NCBI RefSeq assembly: GCF_018449725.1
Contig: NZ_JAAVVC010000022.1
Coordinates: 62,001-126,000, forward strand
Direction of reading: 5' to 3'
Length of the DNA: 64,000 bases
Source: Pseudomonas sp. dw_612
Lineage (GTDB): Bacteria; Pseudomonadota; Gammaproteobacteria; Pseudomonadales; Pseudomonadaceae
The position numbers were made by a program, and so were the translations under genes. Under the pieces are notes generated by a model, which saw only the letters and a list, made by a program, of their open reading frames with translations, did no database searches and had not been told where the DNA came from. Positions 8,412 to 17,087 of the stretch are shown piece after piece. Numbering within the stretch: the first letter of the stretch is position 1; each line of letters opens with the position of its first letter.

Positions 8412-9032
8412 ATGAGCACTATCAGCATCATCGGTTCAGGCGGCATGGCCGCTGCGATCGCCGGTCGTACCGCCAACGCTGGACACACCGTTGAGGTGAT
8501 CAGCCGCGACCCCGCCAAGGCGCAGACGCTGGTCGACAAGCTCGCAGCCGGCGCGACCACAGGCACCTATGGGGCCGCACCGGCCGGCGACATCGTCATC
8601 CTCGCCGTGCCGTACACCGGTGCGGCGTCGGTGTTGGCCGACTATGGGAACGCACTCGACGGCAAGGTGATCATCGACATCACCAACACGGCCTCTCCGG
8701 ACCTTACTGGCCTTGTCTCTCCCGCCGGCAGTTCGGGTGCGCAGGAGATCGCCAGGATCGCCCCCGCCAGCGCGCATGTCGTGAAGGCATTCAACACCCT
8801 CTTCGGTCACGTCCTTGCCAAGGGAGGCCTCCTCGACGCGTTCATCGCCGCCGACGATCCTGAGGCCAAGGCGCGCGTCTCGACGTTCATCAAGAGTCTC
8901 GGGCTGCGTCCGCTGGATGTCGGCGGCTTGCACATGGCCCAGACGCTCGAGGCGCTCGGTCTGATGATGATCGGCCTGGCGAAAAATGGCGCCGGCACGT
9001 GGAACATCGCCTTGAACGTCGATATCGGCTGA
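8412..9032 (+). CDS. NAD(P)-binding protein, F420-dependent NADP reductase-like
   Basis: This 206-residue protein starts with a Rossmann motif in the variant form GSGGMA (residues 8-13), and has the family segments GDIVILAVPYTGA, KVIIDITNTASP, HVVKAFNTLFGHV and LGLRPLDVGG. As for the relative at 5936, the F420 label describes the fold family and not a proven cofactor. AGGAGA precedes the ATG at suitable spacing. It is downstream of the epimerase-type gene at 7406, and the pair is probably one transcript. The C-terminus matches the fragment at 7183-7353. Confidence 0.85.
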   Translation: MSTISIIGSGGMAAAIAGRTANAGHTVEVISRDPAKAQTLVDKLAAGATTGTYGAAPAGDIVILAVPYTGAASVLADYGNALDGKVIIDITNTASPDLTGLVSPAGSSGAQEIARIAPASAHVVKAFNTLFGHVLAKGGLLDAFIAADDPEAKARVSTFIKSLGLRPLDVGGLHMAQTLEALGLMMIGLAKNGAGTWNIALNVDIG

Positions 9033-9113
9033 ATCGCCGACACCACGCCCCTCACCGGCAGGTCCACAAGGTATCTGAAGAGAGCGGATGCGCTCAGAAG
9101 CGGAGAGATTTCG

Positions 9114-9530
9114 ATGAACGCACCAAAAAATGTCCAGGTTGTTAAGGACTTCTTTACAGCAATGGGCGGCAGCGATACGCGAGATCTCCTGGCGCTGACT
9201 TGCGAAGGTATTGAATGGATCATTCCGGGCGAGGACTGGCCGCTGGCTGGCACGTACCGCGGGCACGCGGGATTGGCAGATCTGCTTCAGAAGGCTTCCG
9301 AAAAGATGGAAACATCAGTCATGGAGTTCCACGAATTCGTAGCGCAGGGAGACCGGGTTCTGGTCGTCGGCTTCGCCAGAGGGAGAATGAAAGCCACGAA
9401 CAGGAGGTGGGAGGACGATTGGGTCTTCGCCATTACTGTGCGAAATGGAAAGCTGACGCACATCCGGGAGTATATCGATACGCAAGCACTGGCGCGGGCC
9501 TGCGAGATGGACGCGAGCTCCTTGCCCTGA
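9114..9530 (+). CDS. NTF2-like (SnoaL/ketosteroid isomerase-like) protein
   Basis: This 138-residue protein fits the NTF2-like fold: an N-terminal helix pair (NVQVVKDFFTAMGG), then IEWIIPGEDWPLAGTYRGHAG, and the closing strands VLVVGFARGRMKATNRRWEDDWVFAITVRNGKLTHIREYIDT. Members bind small hydrophobic ligands and may act as isomerases or simply as binding proteins. A second NTF2-like gene lies 35 bases downstream on the same strand, and the reductase at 8412 lies upstream, so the three could belong to one small catabolic or detoxification unit. The substrate is unknown. Confidence 0.85.
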   Translation: MNAPKNVQVVKDFFTAMGGSDTRDLLALTCEGIEWIIPGEDWPLAGTYRGHAGLADLLQKASEKMETSVMEFHEFVAQGDRVLVVGFARGRMKATNRRWEDDWVFAITVRNGKLTHIREYIDTQALARACEMDASSLP

Positions 9531-9565
9531 TCCATTGAGCCCACTTGAAAAAATGAGGATTGATG

Positions 9566-9991
9566 ATGCTTAACAATAAAGAAATTATCAGAGAACTGTA
9601 TGCCGCTGGAGAGGGCAGCGGGAAGGACATCGCGAAGTTTGTCTCTTTCTTCTCGGAAGAAGGATATATGCGCGACATTCCTACCGGATTGAAATTACAT
9701 GGGCAGGCTATCGGCGACGCTATCGACGCATTCGCAAGTGCATTTCCTGATGTTCACCGCGAGCTATTTAACCTCTATGTCGCGGGGGATGTAGTCGTCG
9801 TCGAGCTCTCCATTCGGGGGACGCATAAAGGTGAACTGACACTGGCCTCAGGCACTGTCGCTCCAACCGGCAAGGTAATAGATGTTCCGTGCTGTGACGT
9901 TTTTCACCTTGAGGGTGGCAAGGTCATATCCTTTAATTGCTACAACGCGGCTTCCGTCATGCAGCAGCAACTTGGCCTTGCCAGCTCCTGA
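9566..9991 (+). CDS. SnoaL-like ester cyclase/NTF2-like protein
   Basis: This 141-residue protein is an NTF2-like protein of the SnoaL polyketide-cyclase group: LYAAGEGSGKDIAKFVSFFSEEG, AIDAFASAFPDVHREL, VVVVELSIRGTHKG and VIDVPCCDVFHLEGGKVISFNCYN. Three start codons lie in a row (TTG 9560, ATG 9563, ATG 9566); 9566 is best spaced from GAGGA at 9555-9559. It ends the run of same-strand small enzyme genes that starts at 7406. The function of these cyclase-like proteins outside polyketide pathways is generally unknown. Confidence 0.82.
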   Translation: MLNNKEIIRELYAAGEGSGKDIAKFVSFFSEEGYMRDIPTGLKLHGQAIGDAIDAFASAFPDVHRELFNLYVAGDVVVVELSIRGTHKGELTLASGTVAPTGKVIDVPCCDVFHLEGGKVISFNCYNAASVMQQQLGLASS

Positions 9992-10140
9992 TGAGCGGCG
10001 TTGGGGACTGCATCAAGCTCTTCCTTAAAATCATAGAGGCAGCGAATTTTTTTCGCGCACAGCCTATGGATAGCGCTCGCAGCGCCGGCAGCCAAAGAGA
10101 CGTTAATTGCCAGGCATCGGTGATCGCCGCTAAAAACATC

Positions 10141-10205
10141 GCAGCCTTCGGCAGCTCCTGCAAAAGAATGGCGTACACCCTGTAGGAGCTGCCGAAGGCT
10201 GCGAT
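10141..10205. repeat. Inverted pair of REP-type sequences
   Basis: GCAGCCTTCGGCAGCTCCTG on one side and its near-perfect complement (TAGGAGCTGCCGAAGGCTGC) on the other form a long hairpin in the 309-base space between 9991 and 10301. A further degenerate element with GGCGAGGGCGCTTGCTCCC follows at about 10220. Apart from these elements the space holds no gene. Confidence 0.7.
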
Positions 10206-10300
10206 CTTGATCTTGATCTTGTGGCGAGGGCGCTTGCTCCCGTTGGGCTACGCAGCAGAACGATCGTACCCCAGCGTCATCGGTCGGGGGCTCGAAGCGT

Positions 10301-11209
10301 TCAGTTTTCACCCCGCAATTGCTCCGTAAGCCACTCAATCAACGCACCCACCTCAACCCGATCTTCCGCGCCATGGCGCCTGAAAACCGATATCGCTTCA
10401 GGTAAAGGAACGCTCTCAACACAAGGTCGCACCAACGCGCCGCTATCAATCAACCTCCCGGCGGTTCGGCGCCAGCCCATGGCGATTCCGTGCCCCTCGA
10501 CGGCGGCCTGGAGCATCAAGGGGTAGCTGTCAAACACGGAGCCTTTCGGATAGCCCTCTAATGTCTGCCCAAAGGTTTGCAGCCATGTGTCCCATTCCAT
10601 CAGGTGCGGTGGCGTGGCGTGATGGTGCAGGAGCGTGTGGCGGCGAAGATCGGTAATCCGCAGTGGCTGTCGGGCCGTCAGGTAATGCGGGCTGCACACG
10701 GGGAACACCTCATCGGCGGCGGTGAACGCCAGGACATGCACGCCGCTGGGGCGTCCGGTGCTTTGTAAGGCGACGTCGAAATGGTCATTGAATTCAGTCA
10801 GCGGCCGGGTAGTTGTCGCGACCTGGATTTCGATTTCCGGGTGCAGTTGGTGAAACGTTGAAAGGCGCGGCATCAACCAATAGAACGCTTCGCACAACTG
10901 GCACAGTAAAACGACACGGTTTTTGCGGGGTGATTCGCGAAGGGTGACGGCGCTGTCGCTGATACTTTGCAGCGCGGTGCTCACCACGCGCCCTAGTTCG
11001 CGTCCTTCCTGGGTCAGGAAGACGGCGCGGTTGCGGCGGCAGAAAAGCTTCAGCCCGAGATTTTCCTCAAGCCCACGGATCTGCCGGCTGATCGCTGCTT
11101 GAGTGATGTGTAATTCCTCGGCCGCCTTCGAAAAGCTTTCCAGTCGGGCCGCCGCTTCAAAGGGCAGCAAACTGGCAAGCGGCGGCAATGACTTCCCGAG
11201 CGTATTCAT
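10301..11209 (-). CDS. LysR-family regulator, GcvA-like
   Basis: This 302-residue LysR regulator has the N-terminal helix-turn-helix (FSKAAEELHITQAAISRQIRGLEE) and a C-terminal periplasmic-binding-like effector domain (VQVATTTRPL, FDVALQSTGRP, SPHYLTARQPLRITDLRRHTLLH). The PLxSLLPFEAAARLES opening is that of the GcvA/AmpR-like branch. It is divergent from the EamA transporter at 11302, which is its most likely target. Confidence 0.9.
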   Translation of the reverse strand: MNTLGKSLPPLASLLPFEAAARLESFSKAAEELHITQAAISRQIRGLEENLGLKLFCRRNRAVFLTQEGRELGRVVSTALQSISDSAVTLRESPRKNRVVLLCQLCEAFYWLMPRLSTFHQLHPEIEIQVATTTRPLTEFNDHFDVALQSTGRPSGVHVLAFTAADEVFPVCSPHYLTARQPLRITDLRRHTLLHHHATPPHLMEWDTWLQTFGQTLEGYPKGSVFDSYPLMLQAAVEGHGIAMGWRRTAGRLIDSGALVRPCVESVPLPEAISVFRRHGAEDRVEVGALIEWLTEQLRGEN

Positions 11210-11301
11210 AATGAGAGGTTATGCATCCAGGACCGAGAACTCGTTTGTAGCACACCCTCGGTGCTGTGCAACATGCGCTGAACACCTCATGGATATGTCT
11301 G

Positions 11302-12279
11302 ATGACCCTTGCTCACTCAAACATCCTCGCCGGCGTGGCCCTTGCCGTGGTCGCGACCCTGAGCTGGGCGCTGAACTTCATCGCCCCCTACGTCACTGGC
11401 GCCTACAGCATCTATGACTTGATGGTGGTCCGATTTCTGATCGCGGGTGCGCTGGGTGGGGTGGTCATGGTGGTCTGTCGCGCGCAGCTACGGTGCCTGC
11501 ATCGCAACCAGCGGTTTCTCGCCGCCGGTCTCGGCATGACCGGATACCTCGGGTACAGCACCTGCATTGCCGGCGGCGTTATGTTTGGCGGTCCGGTGCT
11601 GACTCCCGCATTTATCGGCATGGTGCCGGTGTTGCTGGCGCTGCTCAGCAACGCCACCAACAAAACCCTTCCATGGCGCAGGCTCACGGTACCGCTGACA
11701 TTTTTGACGAGTGGGCTTTTGCTGACAAACATCAGCAGTCTCCATCAACCCGTTGCGGCTCAAGGATCGTGGCTGATCGGGCTGATTTTTTCCGTCGGCG
11801 CCGTGGTGTTGTGGCTCGCGTTCAGCGTGCTCAACCAGAGGGCCCTTGAGAAACTCCCGGCCAATGCGTCAGGTATCTGGACCGGCCTCATGATGGCCGG
11901 CGCTGGAATAGGCACCTTGTGCTTGTTACCGGTTGTCCAGGCGCTCGGCCTGCTCAAGCTGATAACCCTGGGGTTCAGTGTTTCCGTGGCCGGCGGTCTG
12001 TATCTCTGGGGTCTGGTGATAGCGGTGATGTCCTCATTCGTCGGGGCCTGGGCGTGGAACTCAGCGTCGCGTCGCCTGCCCATGGTGCTTTCCGGGCAAT
12101 TGATTTCACTGGAATCGCTGTTCGCGACAGTGCTCGGATTGTTTTTTCAGGGGCGGCTGCCGACACTTTTGGAAGCCGCGGGTCTTGCTGCGGTTCTCGT
12201 GGGTGTGGTCATGGCTGTTCGTATCATTCTGACTTCGATCGATCACTCTCCGAGCGCGGCGGCATCAATGACGCTTTAG
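11302..12279 (+). CDS. EamA/DMT-family inner-membrane transporter
   Basis: This 325-residue protein has about ten hydrophobic helices in two related halves, as in drug/metabolite transporters (NFIAPYVTGAYSIYDLMVVRFLIAG in the first half; VWLAFSVLNQ and SSFVGAWAWNSASRRLPMVLSGQLISLESLFA in the second). The last piece is the usual EAMA pattern before helices 9 and 10. ATG 11302 is chosen because the upstream GTG (11266) would add residues that are not part of a membrane helix. It is divergent from the LysR regulator at 10301 and is probably an exporter of amino acids or other metabolites. Confidence 0.88.
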   Translation: MTLAHSNILAGVALAVVATLSWALNFIAPYVTGAYSIYDLMVVRFLIAGALGGVVMVVCRAQLRCLHRNQRFLAAGLGMTGYLGYSTCIAGGVMFGGPVLTPAFIGMVPVLLALLSNATNKTLPWRRLTVPLTFLTSGLLLTNISSLHQPVAAQGSWLIGLIFSVGAVVLWLAFSVLNQRALEKLPANASGIWTGLMMAGAGIGTLCLLPVVQALGLLKLITLGFSVSVAGGLYLWGLVIAVMSSFVGAWAWNSASRRLPMVLSGQLISLESLFATVLGLFFQGRLPTLLEAAGLAAVLVGVVMAVRIILTSIDHSPSAAASMTL

Positions 12280-13011
12280 CGCCGCCAACGCCACCGCATC
12301 CGCGCCAGCGGGAAAGTGCAGGCGCCCGGTTGTATCGTTCGCGGCTTGCCATACGGCTTCGGCCACGTCGATTTCGGTGGTGTAGTGGGCGTTGCCCAGA
12401 GACGCGAAAATACGCTGTGCAAAGTCGGCGTAGGCTTCGGGAATCATCCCGGCCATTCGGTCGCCGGCATTGTCACCGAAGCGTGTGGTGGGGGCGTAGC
12501 CCGGCTCTACGAGTTTGGCGCTGATGTTGAAGGTGGCCAATTCCAGGGCGAGTGATCCGGTAAACCCTTCGATGGCCTGTTTGCTGGCGGTGTAAACCGC
12601 GACCATGGGCATCGAGGCCAGGGTCGCGCTGCTGGTGACGTTGATCACTGCTCCTGAACGACGCGCGCGCATCTGTGGAATCACCGCCTGGGTCATCGCC
12701 ATGACGCCGAATGTGTTGGTTTCAAACACCTCCCGCGCCGCTGCCATGGGTGTGGCCTCGAACGCACCGAACAGGCCAATGCCCGCATTATTGACGAGGA
12801 CGTCAATCGGTCCGCTGGCTTGCATGACAGCGGCGATGCTCTGCGCGCACGTCACATCGAGTGCCAGGATTTTCAGGCGTTCCGAGCCGGGCAGCAACGC
12901 TTCATCGGGTTTACGCATGGTGGCGACGACGTTCCAGCCTTGGGCATGGAAGTGGCGCGCCGTTTCAAGGCCGTAGCCTGAGGAGCAACCGGTGATCAAA
13001 ACTGTTTTCAT
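12265..13011 (-). CDS. Short-chain dehydrogenase/reductase
   Basis: This 248-residue SDR has TGCSSGYG at residues 7-14, the NNAG motif (VLVNNAGIGLFG) and the catalytic YTASK motif after NVTSSATLA. The start at 13011 gives the usual MKTVLITG beginning; an alternative ATG two codons upstream (13017) is also possible. The 3' end overlaps the end of the EamA gene (12265-12279), a convergent overlap. It is divergent from the AraC regulator at 13112, a typical regulator-target pair. The substrate is unknown. Confidence 0.9.
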   Translation of the reverse strand: MKTVLITGCSSGYGLETARHFHAQGWNVVATMRKPDEALLPGSERLKILALDVTCAQSIAAVMQASGPIDVLVNNAGIGLFGAFEATPMAAAREVFETNTFGVMAMTQAVIPQMRARRSGAVINVTSSATLASMPMVAVYTASKQAIEGFTGSLALELATFNISAKLVEPGYAPTTRFGDNAGDRMAGMIPEAYADFAQRIFASLGNAHYTTEIDVAEAVWQAANDTTGRLHFPAGADAVALAALKRH

Positions 13012-13111
13012 TGGCATGTTTCCAGAGCGTGGTGGGTTGATCACAGGATAGTTCTGATGGTTTGGATGATCTATAATCAAAAGTCCTTATTACGTTGGCG
13101 TTAGTCCAAAA

Positions 13112-14011
13112 ATGAGTGATCCACTTTCCGACGTTGTTGCGCTGCTCAAACCGCGCGCCGTGTTCTCCAAAGGCATCAGCGGTGCCGGGCGCTGGGGCGT
13201 GCGTTATGCCGAGTTTGGCCTGCCGAGTTTCTGCGCGGTGCTGGAGGGTAGTTGTCGCCTGGCCATCGACGGACAACCTGAACTGATCCTGCAGGCAGGC
13301 GATTTCCTGTTGTTGCCGAAGACTCCAGCGTTCACGCTCTCGGGGTTCGATGCGGTAGAACCGGTCACGATGGTTCCCGTTTACGGCACCACCCAGGTCG
13401 ACGAATTGCGCCACGGCAATCCCGACGGCCCCGTCGATGTACGCTTGCTGGGCGGCCATTTTGATTTCGAATCACCCGACGCTTCCCTGTTGGTGGCGAT
13501 GCTGCCAGCGCGCGTGCATGTGCGCGGCGTCGAGCGTCTGGCAACGTTGGTTCGGCTGGTGCGTGAGGAATCGATGGCACAGGAAGCGGGGCGTGAGTTC
13601 ATCCTCACGCGGTTGGTGGAGGTGTTGCTGATCGAAGCGCTGCGCGCGATATCCGATGAGCAGACCCCCCTCGGCTTGTTGCGCGGATTGGCAGATCCGC
13701 GTCTGTCCAAAGCCCTGCGGGAAGTGCACGGCGACCTGGCTCAGCCGTGGACCGTCGTGCAAATGGCAGCCATCGCTTCGCTGTCCCGTTCAGCCTTTTT
13801 CAAGCGTTTCACGGACACCTTGGGCCAGGCGCCGATGGAATACTTGCTGACGTGGCGGATGGCCGTGGCCAAGGATTTGTTGCGACGCACCCAGCAGGGG
13901 ATGACCGAGATTGCCGACCGTGTGGGCTATCGTTCGGCCAGTGCATTCAGCACAGCGTTCACCCGTCACGTCGGCGTCCCGCCCAGCCACTACGCCAGAC
14001 GCGCGTCATAG
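13112..14011 (+). CDS. AraC-family regulator with cupin N-terminus
   Basis: This 299-residue protein has the same architecture as the regulator at 3108-4010: a cupin-like N-terminal domain (GSCRLAIDGQPELILQAGDFLLLP) and a C-terminal AraC DNA-binding domain (AIASLSRSAFFKRFTDTLG, then VGYRSASAFSTAFTRHVGVPPS). It is transcribed divergently from the SDR gene at 12265, 100 bases away, so it probably regulates that gene. Confidence 0.9.
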   Translation: MSDPLSDVVALLKPRAVFSKGISGAGRWGVRYAEFGLPSFCAVLEGSCRLAIDGQPELILQAGDFLLLPKTPAFTLSGFDAVEPVTMVPVYGTTQVDELRHGNPDGPVDVRLLGGHFDFESPDASLLVAMLPARVHVRGVERLATLVRLVREESMAQEAGREFILTRLVEVLLIEALRAISDEQTPLGLLRGLADPRLSKALREVHGDLAQPWTVVQMAAIASLSRSAFFKRFTDTLGQAPMEYLLTWRMAVAKDLLRRTQQGMTEIADRVGYRSASAFSTAFTRHVGVPPSHYARRAS

Positions 14012-14036
14012 AAGGGTTTGACGGCATCATTAAGCC

Positions 14037-14133
14037 TATCAATAGCAACCATTGATTCAATGAAGTTCTCTTATCGAAACCGCGGCGTAAGATCGGCTCC
14101 ATACCCAACCACTGCACACCGGAGCACACACTC
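14037..14133 (+). promoter_or_regulatory. Conserved upstream region of the VAEGGSDR-repeat genes, copy 1
   Basis: The ~97 bases before the ATG at 14134 match the regions upstream of the two related genes at 54037 and 58823. Shared blocks are TCAATGAAGTTCTC, CGGCGTAA, ATC, TCCATACC and CCGGAGCACAC before the start codon. GGAG in the last block is the ribosome binding site. Conservation outside the coding part implies shared regulation. Confidence 0.7.
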
Positions 14134-14535
14134 ATGAAACGCCAAACTATTCTCGGCATCGCGTTCTCGATCTTCGCACTGAATGCTTTTGCCGCGTCTT
14201 CTGCCCAACCTGTCGTTGCTGAAGGCGGCTCGGATCATCTGATACAGAATCGTGTCGCCGAAGGTGGCGCTGATCGCCTGCTGGAAAAACGCACTGTTGC
14301 GGAAACCTCGGATCGTTTATTCAGCGACGCCGTTGCCACTAATAATACTGACCCATTGTTCAGCGACGCTGTTGCCGCTAATGAGACTGATCCGCTGTTC
14401 AGCGACGCCGTTGCCGCAACTGAAACCGATCCGCTGTTCAGCGATTCTGTTGCCTCTGATGGTTCGGATCATCTGAAAGGCAACCAGGTTGCCGAAAGTG
14501 GTGCAGACCGTCTGATTGAACGCCGTGCCGCCTGA
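14134..14535 (+). CDS. Exported 13-residue-repeat protein, divergent member
   Basis: This 133-residue protein starts with a clear Sec signal peptide (MKRQTILGIAFSIFALNAFA, cleavage after AFA-A). The rest is eight 13-residue repeats and nothing else. The first two and last two are of the VAEGGSDRLIENR kind (VAEGGADRLLEKR, VAESGADRLIERR), whereas the middle four have changed to VAxxxTDPLFSDA. Related proteins with purer repeats are encoded at 53600-54037 and 58464-58823, and upstream regions are shared. The mature protein is small and rich in Asp, Glu and Ala. I recall that similar pseudomonad proteins have at times been labelled phage infection protein, but I see nothing that supports that. 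The function is unknown. Confidence 0.8.
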   Translation: MKRQTILGIAFSIFALNAFAASSAQPVVAEGGSDHLIQNRVAEGGADRLLEKRTVAETSDRLFSDAVATNNTDPLFSDAVAANETDPLFSDAVAATETDPLFSDSVASDGSDHLKGNQVAESGADRLIERRAA

Positions 14536-14571
14536 ATGCATGGTTTGACCGCAGTACTCGGCGAAAGCCCG

Positions 14572-14597
14572 GCCTTATCCGCCGGGCTTCTTTTTGC
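14572..14597. terminator. Rho-independent terminator after the repeat-protein gene
   Basis: AGCCCGGC pairs with GCCGGGCT around a short loop and is followed by TCTTTTT. The same AAGCCCGG-type terminator is used beside the two related repeat-protein genes at 53.5 and 58.4 kb. Confidence 0.75.
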
Positions 14598-14773
14598 GAG
14601 TGGGATGCGCGTCTTGGTTGTTAAAAAAACCAGCCTTCTGAGCAAACTCAATAAACCGTTTATTCGCCAATGAAAGGTATTCATTGGCGCGCCAGCACAA
14701 GCTGAAATTCATGATCTGTGCCGGGTTGAAGGGCGCGCCCATAATGCAACGCTTGGGTTCCAGTGCTCGGGCG

Positions 14774-15661
14774 CTATCGGGTGAAATAGCTTCTGAGGTC
14801 GTCAATCAAACCTGGCCCGTTTGGCTGCCAACCCAACCGTGTTTGTGTCTTCGTGCTCATGCTCGACATGTCCTTCCCCACAAAGCTCGATAGCCAACCG
14901 AAAGTCGCCATCGCTTCATCCGCTGGCACCGCCACTGTAGGCACGCCCAGACCTTCGCCGATTGTTTCAGCAATCAGGCGAAAAGAGAGGCTGGATTCGG
15001 CAGTGGCGTGGTAACGAGCGCCTGGTTGGTGCTTTTCCAGCGCCAGGCGATACAAGTGCGCAGTATCCGCAACGTGAGCGGCGGACCATTGATTAAGGCC
15101 TTCATCGATATAGGCTGAAACTCCCTTTTCCCGTGCCTGCTTGATGACCTCGGTGACCAGACCTTGTTTGTGCGGATTGTGGATTTGTGAAAGCCGCATC
15201 ACCACCACGTTGACCCCGCGTTGTAATAGCGCCTCCCCAGCCAATTCCGATGCGATCCGAGGGTGGGGATGCTCCGGGTCAAAGTGATCCTCATCGGCGG
15301 GCTGTCCTGGTGATGGCGAGCCCATCGGCGTGCCGGACGTGATGATCAACGGGCGCTCAGAACCTTCCAGCGCTGAACCCAAGGCCGAAATAGCACGTGA
15401 GTCCTTCTGACAGTTAGCGACGAAGTGTGAAAAGTCGTGATCGAACGCTGTGTGGATGACGGCATCGCACGCTTCGGCACCGCGCTGGAGGCTGGCGAGG
15501 TCTTCGATATTGCCGTGGTGGGGCTCGGCACCCATCGCCAGCAACTCCCGAGCACCCGCGTCTGAGCGCGTCAGCCCCAACACCTGGTGACCTGCGTTGA
15601 GCAATTCGCGGGCGACCTGGGCACCAATAAAGCCTGTTGAACCGGTAAGAAATACGCGCAT
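14774..15661 (-). CDS. Atypical SDR, NAD-dependent epimerase/dehydratase type
   Basis: This 295-residue protein starts with the TGSTGFIG motif (residues 7-14), then HQVLGLTRSDAGARELLAMGAEPHHGNIED and CDAVIHTAFDHDF. It is a paralogue of the protein at 7406, with similar order and length (LARSDKSAAALSALGAKVRHGDISD there). As in that protein, the usual catalytic YxxxK is not evident. It is divergent from the helix-turn-helix regulator at 15760, with about 98 bases between the starts. Confidence 0.87.
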   Translation of the reverse strand: MRVFLTGSTGFIGAQVARELLNAGHQVLGLTRSDAGARELLAMGAEPHHGNIEDLASLQRGAEACDAVIHTAFDHDFSHFVANCQKDSRAISALGSALEGSERPLIITSGTPMGSPSPGQPADEDHFDPEHPHPRIASELAGEALLQRGVNVVVMRLSQIHNPHKQGLVTEVIKQAREKGVSAYIDEGLNQWSAAHVADTAHLYRLALEKHQPGARYHATAESSLSFRLIAETIGEGLGVPTVAVPADEAMATFGWLSSFVGKDMSSMSTKTQTRLGWQPNGPGLIDDLRSYFTR

Positions 15662-15759
15662 GTCTGAAATCTCTCTTTGCGGAAGTCAGGAGAGTGCGCG
15701 TAACGTTTATCCAGTTAAAGGTGTGACGTTATCAGGGTATAAAAACTAACAGGATCATC

Positions 15760-16611
15760 ATGGCAAGCCAGTCTGCTCATCTGTTGGGAACGTATTTGAA
15801 GGATTGCCGGGCGCGCCTGGACCCCGCCAGTTTTGGTTATTCCGGCGCCCGTCGACGCACTCCGGGATTGCGTCGAGAGGAGGTTGCGCACCGGGCGAAC
15901 ATCAGCGCGACCTGGTACACGTGGCTGGAGCAAGGACGCGGTGGCGCACCCTCCGTGCAGGTGTTGAACCGAATTGCTCAAAGCCTGTTGATGACCGAGC
16001 CGGAGCGCGAGCACTTGTTCATGCTCGCCTTTGGTCATCCCCCCGAAGTTGTCTACTGCGCGCCAGAGGGCGTGACGCCGCGCTTGCAACGAATTCTGGA
16101 TACCCTCGAACTCAGCCCCGCTTTTATTAAAACCGCCACTTGGGATGTGCTGGCCTGGAACAGCGCTGCGGCGGCAGTGTTTACTGACTACAGTCTGCTG
16201 CCAGTGGAGCAGCGCAACATCCTGCGCCTGATGTTTTGCAACCCCGGCGCCCGGGCCAGGCAAGACGATTGGCAGGCGGTCGCGCGTTTCATCGTCGCTT
16301 CTTTTCGGGCCGAGACTACCCGCGCCGGAGCGGCCTCTGAAGTGATCAAACTCGCCGATGAACTATGCAGCCTGAGCCCGGATTTCTCGGCATTGTGGCG
16401 TGACAATGACGTTCGTCTACAGGGTGAAGGAACCAAGCGTCTGCGGCATGCAACCCATGGCGTTATCGAACTGGAATACTCCGGCTTCGCAGTGGACGGT
16501 CGCCCGGATCTATCGATGATCGTCTACAACCCGGTTACGAGCGTTGATGCCGATCGCGTGCGGGCGATTGTGGAAAGGCATTTGGCATTGGGAAGTGTTG
16601 CGTTGAGCTGA
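15760..16611 (+). CDS. HTH regulator with MmyB-like ligand-binding domain
   Basis: This 283-residue regulator has an N-terminal Xre-type helix-turn-helix (TPGLRREEVAHRANISATWYTWLEQGRG) and a C-terminal domain of the MmyB/PAS-like type (TWDVLAWNSAAAAVF, LRLMFCNPGAR, VARFIVASFRAETTRAG, FSALWRDNDV, THGVIELEYSGFAVDGRPDLSMIVYNP). Family members bind small hydrophobic ligands and typically regulate a divergent SDR gene, which fits the epimerase-type gene at 14774. Confidence 0.88.
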   Translation: MASQSAHLLGTYLKDCRARLDPASFGYSGARRRTPGLRREEVAHRANISATWYTWLEQGRGGAPSVQVLNRIAQSLLMTEPEREHLFMLAFGHPPEVVYCAPEGVTPRLQRILDTLELSPAFIKTATWDVLAWNSAAAAVFTDYSLLPVEQRNILRLMFCNPGARARQDDWQAVARFIVASFRAETTRAGAASEVIKLADELCSLSPDFSALWRDNDVRLQGEGTKRLRHATHGVIELEYSGFAVDGRPDLSMIVYNPVTSVDADRVRAIVERHLALGSVALS

Positions 16612-17087
16612 TGGGGTGTGAGCAGGGCAGGGGAAAGCATCACCCGTTTAGCTTTGGGGATTTTGCAAACGGCTGCTCCTGGGCCAATGGCTGACAGCCC
16701 AAAAGGGCAGCTACTGACCGTAAGTCGTCATGATTTTGCCTATCGACAACCGCTTGAATTTTGGAAGATGAGAATTTTGGATGTGCGCAAGAAGTTGCGC
16801 AGTTAGTTGGCGAAATCAGGCTTAAAAATCGCTGCAAGCCCCGCCGTTAAAGGCCTACAGCCAAGTGCGCAAGAAGTTGCACAGTACTGCGCAACTTCTT
16901 GCGCAACTTCTTGCGCACTTTGACGCCTTTTCCTACGGTCAAACTCGAAAAAATCCTACGCATCGGCCGCAAACCCTTGATGCCTAATGGCTCACCGAGG
17001 GCTGGCACAACTTTTGATATCTCCTTCGACACCTGGACAGGCAATCACGCCGTCCGGTCCTGTCTTTCAAGCAAGGAGAGCACCCCC
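16612..17087 (+). promoter_or_regulatory. Long leader region of the T6SS island with a palindrome cluster
   Basis: This 476-base stretch has no supported gene. It holds four copies of the 18-base palindrome TGCGCAA-N4-TTGCGCA: 16784-16801, 16866-16883 (one mismatch), 16888-16905 and 16900-16917, the last two overlapping. The cluster ends about 170 bases before the hcp start codon. A protein-binding role for hcp control is the natural guess; an RNA hairpin is also possible, because adjacent copies can pair with each other. Confidence 0.55.
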
